DNA from: Accumulibacter appositus
GTDB taxonomy: Bacteria; Pseudomonadota; Gammaproteobacteria; Burkholderiales; Rhodocyclaceae
Assembly: GCF_035440685.1 (NCBI RefSeq)
Contig: NZ_DAORMW010000026.1
DNA: 64,000 bases
Direction: 5' to 3' (one strand)
The notes under the pieces: generated by a model
Seen by the model: only the letters and a program-made list of their open reading frames with translations
The model's database searches: none
What the model was told of the DNA's origin: nothing
Part shown: piece after piece, positions 60,057-64,000 of the stretch
Position numbering within the stretch: the stretch's first letter is position 1
Layout of the letters: every line of letters starts with the position of its first letter
Program-made: the position numbers and the translations under genes

Positions 60057-61235
60057 TTACGGGTAGAAGACGTAAAGCCGGTAGCCCGCGGCGTTGACCT
60101 CACTGGCGTCGAGCCACAGGCGGACTTCGAGGTCGGCGTTGGCGTTGAACGATCCGTCTTCGGCAAGCTGCGCTGGCGTGAGGTACTCGTCGGCGGTGAA
60201 CACGCGACGTACTATGGCCTTGTCCGTGGTGTCCGTGAGCGTCAGTTCGATCGCCGGGTAGGCTTGCGCATAGCTGGCCCGGTTGCGCAGCGTCGCCAGC
60301 AGCACCAGCCGCTTGTTGCGTCCCGGTTCGCTCTGCAGATCCGAGGCCTCGATGCTGACCAGATCGACATGCCGCGGCAGCGGGATGTCGGTGCCCAGAG
60401 CTGCGCTCAGCGCGGCCAGCGCCGGCCGAGTGCTGGGGGTGGTAAGGGCGATGACGCCGCGGAAATGGAAGATCGTCTGGCCGATCAGCGTCAGGGTCAG
60501 GAGGACGATGACGATGACGAAGGGCGCGGCCATCGCCTTGCCGGCGACGGGCGGTACGGGCTGGCTTATCGCGGCTTCCAGCCAGCGATCATGATTAGGT
60601 ACTTCCTTGTTTTCACGATCTGGAACGCTGTGCTCGGCGCCTCCGATTGGCGCGAGCGCCGCGACGCTTGCCATCGGGTCGGCGGTGCTCGGTGGCGGAT
60701 CGGCTGCCGGGCGACCGCTGCGCACGCTCTGCGCAGCGGTGTTGGAAATGACGTGCCGAGGCAAATGGTGGGAGGGCTCGGCGGTGTAAGGAGTTTCTTC
60801 GCTGCGGTCGAGGGCGTGCGCAGCAAAGAAAGGCTCGCTGCGGCCGGGGGGGTCGTGCCTTGTCCACGTCTGTTCGTCAGCGGCATCCGTGTCGTTTTCC
60901 CGCTCGCTCGCGCTCGCGTCCACCTCTTCGCGCAGTAGCACGGCGACGGCAGGCTCTGTCCCCGTTGCTTCCCTGGAGTCGGACTGGCGCGGCGTCTCGG
61001 TCGCGAGCGAGGCCTGGGTTGGCGGCGGGGCGTCCCTCGGGAGCAGCGTTTCTGCTGCGAGCGCAGCCTCCGGCAGCGGCGCTGCAATGAGCAGCGTTTC
61101 AGCGTCGTCGAGCAGGCTGTCCAGAGCGTTGAACACCCGGCGGCATTGCCCGCAGCGGACTTTTCCGGCGCGCACCTTGAGCTGCTCCGAGGTGACGCGA
61201 AAAATCGTCTGGCAGCCTGGGCAGCAGGTCTTCAT
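60057..61235 (-). CDS. MJ0042/DUF3426 zinc-ribbon protein
   Basis: The 392-residue protein has an N-terminal zinc ribbon (CCPGCQTIFRVT and VRCGQCRRVFN, residues 4-36). The middle is low complexity and acidic. One membrane segment (FVIVIVLLTLTLIGQTIFHF, about 248-268) follows, and the C-terminal DUF3426 domain lies outside. The role is unknown; the gene follows prmA by three bases, an arrangement common in betaproteobacteria. Confidence 0.9.
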   Translation of the reverse strand: MKTCCPGCQTIFRVTSEQLKVRAGKVRCGQCRRVFNALDSLLDDAETLLIAAPLPEAALAAETLLPRDAPPPTQASLATETPRQSDSREATGTEPAVAVLLREEVDASASERENDTDAADEQTWTRHDPPGRSEPFFAAHALDRSEETPYTAEPSHHLPRHVISNTAAQSVRSGRPAADPPPSTADPMASVAALAPIGGAEHSVPDRENKEVPNHDRWLEAAISQPVPPVAGKAMAAPFVIVIVLLTLTLIGQTIFHFRGVIALTTPSTRPALAALSAALGTDIPLPRHVDLVSIEASDLQSEPGRNKRLVLLATLRNRASYAQAYPAIELTLTDTTDKAIVRRVFTADEYLTPAQLAEDGSFNANADLEVRLWLDASEVNAAGYRLYVFYP

Positions 61236-61238
61236 CGG

Positions 61239-62129
61239 CTAGTCCTTTACGCCGGCGAGGCAGACCCAGCCATCGCGGCTGTCAGCGACGCGCAGCAGCA
61301 GGTAGGGCGCATAGGCGGCGACCAGCTCCTCGGTCTGCTCGGCGAGGATCCCGGACAGTGCCAGGCGGCCGCCGCGCCGTACATGCCCGCAGATCGCGGG
61401 CGCCAGAACCTTCAGAGGGTTGGCCAGGATGTTGGCGACGACGATGTCGAACTGCCCCTGTAGTTCCTGTTGCGAGTCCTGGAAGCGCACCGCGACCTTG
61501 TTTCGCTCGGCGTTGTTGATCGATGCCAGCACCGCCTGGGGGTCGATGTCCACCCCGAGCACGTCGCTGGCGCCAAGGCAGGCTGCGGCGATGGCCAGGA
61601 TGCCGGAACCGCAACCGTAGTCGAGGACCGAGCTGGCCGGCGTCACGCAGCCTTCGAGCCATTCCAGGCATAGACGCGTGGTGGGGTGCGAACCGGTGCC
61701 GAAGGCCATGCCGGGATCGAGCACCAGGACGATCGCTTGCGGATCGGGTGCATCGTGCCATGAGGGCACGATCCACAAACGCTCCGAGACGCGAATCGGT
61801 TCGAACTGCGCCTGGGTGAGCTGGACCCAGTCCTGCTCGGCGACTTCTTCCTGCGAAAAAGTCGGTGCTTCTTCGAGGCCGGCGCGCTGCGCACAGATGC
61901 GGACCAGGCTTTCGCTATCGGCATCCAGCTTGAGCAGGGCGACGACGCGCGAACGCTCCCAGCCTGGGCGGGTGATCGATCCGGGCTCGCCGAATTGCGG
62001 TGTTTCGTCGGCGGTGCCGGCGTCGGCATCCTCGATGCTGGCTGCCAGCGCACCTTCTTCGAGGAGCGCATCGGCCAGGGCCTCGGCGTGCAGGCAGTCG
62101 GTTTGAATACTGAGGGATAGCCAGGCCAT
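61239..62129 (-). CDS. prmA: Ribosomal protein L11 methyltransferase PrmA
   Basis: PrmA trimethylates ribosomal protein L11. The 296-residue protein has an N-terminal L11-binding domain and a class I methyltransferase domain. VLDYGCGSGILAIAAACLGASDVLGVDIDP near residue 170 is the SAM-binding motif. FDIVVANILANPLKVLAP near 231 is the NxxxxP motif IV. The gene follows accC by 15 bases. Confidence 0.95.
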   Translation of the reverse strand: MAWLSLSIQTDCLHAEALADALLEEGALAASIEDADAGTADETPQFGEPGSITRPGWERSRVVALLKLDADSESLVRICAQRAGLEEAPTFSQEEVAEQDWVQLTQAQFEPIRVSERLWIVPSWHDAPDPQAIVLVLDPGMAFGTGSHPTTRLCLEWLEGCVTPASSVLDYGCGSGILAIAAACLGASDVLGVDIDPQAVLASINNAERNKVAVRFQDSQQELQGQFDIVVANILANPLKVLAPAICGHVRRGGRLALSGILAEQTEELVAAYAPYLLLRVADSRDGWVCLAGVKD

Positions 62130-62144
62130 CGATGATCGCGCCGC

Positions 62145-63509
62145 TCAGCCGCCCTTCTTGAGTTCGTTCCTGGCGGCCAGCCGCTGTTCGAGATAGTGGA
62201 TGCTGGTGCCGCCTTCCATGAAACGGGCGTCGTGCATCAGTTCCTGATGAAGGGCGATGTTGGTCTTGATGCCTTCGATGCTCATTTCTGAAAGCGCCGT
62301 GCGCATGCGGCGAATCGCCTGGTCGCGAGTGTCTCCGTAGGAAATCACCTTGGCGACCATTGAGTCGTAGTGCGAGGGCACCGTGTAGCCTTGATAAATG
62401 TGCGAGTCCACGCGGATGCCGGGCCCGCCGGGTGGGTGATAGACGCTGATCTTGCCGGGTGAAGGAACGAAGGTGAACGGGTCTTCGGCATTGATTCGGC
62501 ATTCGACGGCGTGACCGTGGAAAGCCAGATCACGCTGTTTGAAGCGCAGGCGCTCACCGTCGGCAATACGGATCTGCTCGACAACCAGATCCACACCACT
62601 GATCAATTCGGTGACCGGATGCTCGACTTGGATACGAGTGTTCATCTCGATGAAATAGAACTCGCCATTCTCGTAGAGGAACTCGAAAGTTCCCGCGCCA
62701 CGATAGTTGATGCGTCGGCAGGCTTCGGCACAGCGCTCACCAATGCGGGCGATATGGCGGGCGGCGATGCCCGGCGCAGGGGCTTCCTCGATGATTTTCT
62801 GGTGACGGCGTTGCATCGAGCAGTCACGCTCGCCGAGGAAGACGGCACTACGAAAACTGTCGGCAAGCACCTGGATTTCGATGTGGCGCGGGTTCTCCAG
62901 GTACTTTTCAAGGTAAACATTCGGATTGCCGAAGAAATTCTGTGCTTCGCTGCGCGTCATGGTGACTGCGTTGACCAGCGCCGCTTCGGTGTGCACGACG
63001 CGCATGCCGCGTCCGCCACCGCCACCGGCTGCCTTGATGATCACCGGGTAGCCGACTTCCTTGGCCAGGCGCAGAATCTCTTTGGGATCTTCCGGCAGGC
63101 TGCCCAGCGAACCAGGAACACAGGGAACGCCAGCGGCGCGCATGGCTTCCTTGGCGGAAACCTTGTCGCCCATCAGGCGAATCGTTTCCGGACGCGGGCC
63201 GATGAAAACGAAGCCCGAAGACTCCACACGTTCGGCGAAATCCGCGTTCTCCGAGAGAAAACCGTAGCCCGGATGAATCGCTTCCGAATCAGTGACTTCG
63301 GCCGCCGATATGATCGACGGGACGTTGAGGTAGCTGAGCGCCGAAGGGGGCGGGCCGATGCATACCGATTCATCGGCGAGTCGGACGTACTTGGCGTCGC
63401 GATCGGCTTCCGAATGCACCACGACCGTCTTGATACCAAGTTCGCGGCAGGCGCGCTGGATACGCAGGGCGATTTCGCCGCGGTTGGCGATAAGGACTTT
63501 CCCGAACAT
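62145..63509 (-). CDS. accC: Acetyl-CoA carboxylase biotin carboxylase subunit
   Basis: The 454-residue enzyme carboxylates biotin on AccB with ATP and bicarbonate. MFGKVLIANRGEIALRIQRACRELG starts the biotin carboxylase N-terminal domain. VIIKAAGGGGGRGMRVV near residue 155 is the glycine-rich ATP-grasp loop. RDCSMQRRHQKIIEEAPAP near 230 and FIEMNTRIQVEHPVTE near 285 are catalytic segments. It sits downstream of accB. Confidence 0.97.
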   Translation of the reverse strand: MFGKVLIANRGEIALRIQRACRELGIKTVVVHSEADRDAKYVRLADESVCIGPPPSALSYLNVPSIISAAEVTDSEAIHPGYGFLSENADFAERVESSGFVFIGPRPETIRLMGDKVSAKEAMRAAGVPCVPGSLGSLPEDPKEILRLAKEVGYPVIIKAAGGGGGRGMRVVHTEAALVNAVTMTRSEAQNFFGNPNVYLEKYLENPRHIEIQVLADSFRSAVFLGERDCSMQRRHQKIIEEAPAPGIAARHIARIGERCAEACRRINYRGAGTFEFLYENGEFYFIEMNTRIQVEHPVTELISGVDLVVEQIRIADGERLRFKQRDLAFHGHAVECRINAEDPFTFVPSPGKISVYHPPGGPGIRVDSHIYQGYTVPSHYDSMVAKVISYGDTRDQAIRRMRTALSEMSIEGIKTNIALHQELMHDARFMEGGTSIHYLEQRLAARNELKKGG

Positions 63510-63525
63510 GAAGGAAGACCCCCCC

Positions 63526-63981
63526 TTAGCCGATGACGAATAGCGGCTCGCCGTATTCTACGGGCTCGCCATTCTCGACCAGAATGGCCATCACCGTACC
63601 TGCCCGATCGGTTTCGATTTCGTTGAGCAACTTCATGGCTTCAATGATGCACAGTGTCTCGCCGGCTTTGACGACGCTGCCCACCTCGACAAAGGCCTCC
63701 GCGCCAGGGCTGGCTGAGCGGTAGAAAGTGCCCACCATCGGTGCCTTAACGATATCGCCTTCGGGCAGTTGCGGTTGATCGGTCGGGGTGACGGTGACTG
63801 TTGCCGGTGCCGCCGCCATCATCTGCGCCGTGGTGGCCATTGGCAACGCGTAGGCTTGCTGCGCCATGGCGCCGCCGTGTTTCACGATGCGGACTTTTTC
63901 CTCGGCATCGTTAATCTCCAGTTCGGTGATGCTCGATTCCTCGACGAGATCAATCAGTTTTTTTAACTTGCGCAGATCCAT
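63526..63981 (-). CDS. accB: Biotin carboxyl carrier protein of acetyl-CoA carboxylase
   Basis: The 151-residue carrier has an N-terminal helix (LRKLKKLIDLVEESSITELEI), a flexible linker rich in Ala/Thr/Pro, and a C-terminal biotinyl domain. The biotinylated lysine is in CIIEAMKLLNEIE near residue 117. GGAGAG precedes ATG 63981. The gene is complete and reaches almost to the window edge; aroQ often lies upstream but is not in view. Confidence 0.97.
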   Translation of the reverse strand: MDLRKLKKLIDLVEESSITELEINDAEEKVRIVKHGGAMAQQAYALPMATTAQMMAAAPATVTVTPTDQPQLPEGDIVKAPMVGTFYRSASPGAEAFVEVGSVVKAGETLCIIEAMKLLNEIETDRAGTVMAILVENGEPVEYGEPLFVIG

Positions 63982-64000
63982 TAATTCTCTCCGGATGAAT

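Overview
The window is GC-rich DNA from a proteobacterial chromosome, most likely a betaproteobacterium of the Rhodocyclales (Candidatus Accumulibacter or a relative). This rests on gene content and neighbourhoods (accB-accC-prmA-DUF3426 protein, a DUF2868/DUF3482 pair, glnS next to a RatA-like gene, cytochrome c5) and not on a database search. Most genes use GC-rich codons. Three patches are AT-richer or carry mobile-DNA signatures.

Layout. 1-4.2 kb: accessory DNA with putative integron recombination sites (attC-like hairpins) flanking small cassette-type genes (DUF2971, DUF2158), no integrase in view, and a complete 1.6-kb insertion sequence with an 8-bp target duplication inside a small gene. 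4.4-19.2 kb: core genome, with tRNA-Thr, a diguanylate cyclase, an Hpt/HD-GYP protein coupled to tcdA, an FKBP, an RluF-type pseudouridine synthase, murB, metH (preceded by a promoter, a SAM-II-like riboswitch and a terminator), a RatA-like gene, glnS and arsC. 19.3-36.9 kb: a MacAB-type ABC efflux operon (adaptor, ATPase, permease, and probably a second permease) that looks split by a roughly 13-kb defence island. The island carries hsdM, hsdS, a SIR2-domain gene, a small HsdS-tail-like ORF, a Schlafen AlbA_2 gene, hsdR, a 38-aa possible antitoxin remnant, hipA, a DUF4760 cassette gene and vapBC. A degraded copy of the first permease's 3' end lies at 31.78 kb. 37.5-41 kb: rep helicase, an Ala-rich exported protein, cytochrome c5 and tRNA-Arg(CCG). 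41-48 kb: accessory DNA with a truncated vapBC, DUF5681-type mobile-element genes, AT-rich exported proteins with an attC-like hairpin, and an M23 peptidase. 48-64 kb: a ParB-like protein, an RNase D-like exonuclease, an acyltransferase, paired SMR transporters, the DUF3482/DUF2868 pair, an MliC-like lipoprotein, three small heat-shock proteins, a PTS enzyme I, a PfkB kinase, and DUF3426-prmA-accC-accB.

How genes work together. hsdM/hsdS/hsdR should form a type I restriction-modification enzyme, with SIR2 and AlbA_2 proteins as embedded accessory and possibly abortive-infection effectors, translated in a tightly coupled operon that runs through hipA into the second permease. The metH leader probably lets S-adenosylmethionine shut off methionine synthesis. 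The three Hsp20 genes form a stress operon. accB/accC start fatty-acid synthesis.

Several palindromic repeat families are spread through the window: a CCCTCTCCC-type palindrome, one copy of which sits in frame inside hsdM; a composite 121/203-bp repeat present twice; and a 12-mer present three times around the defence island.
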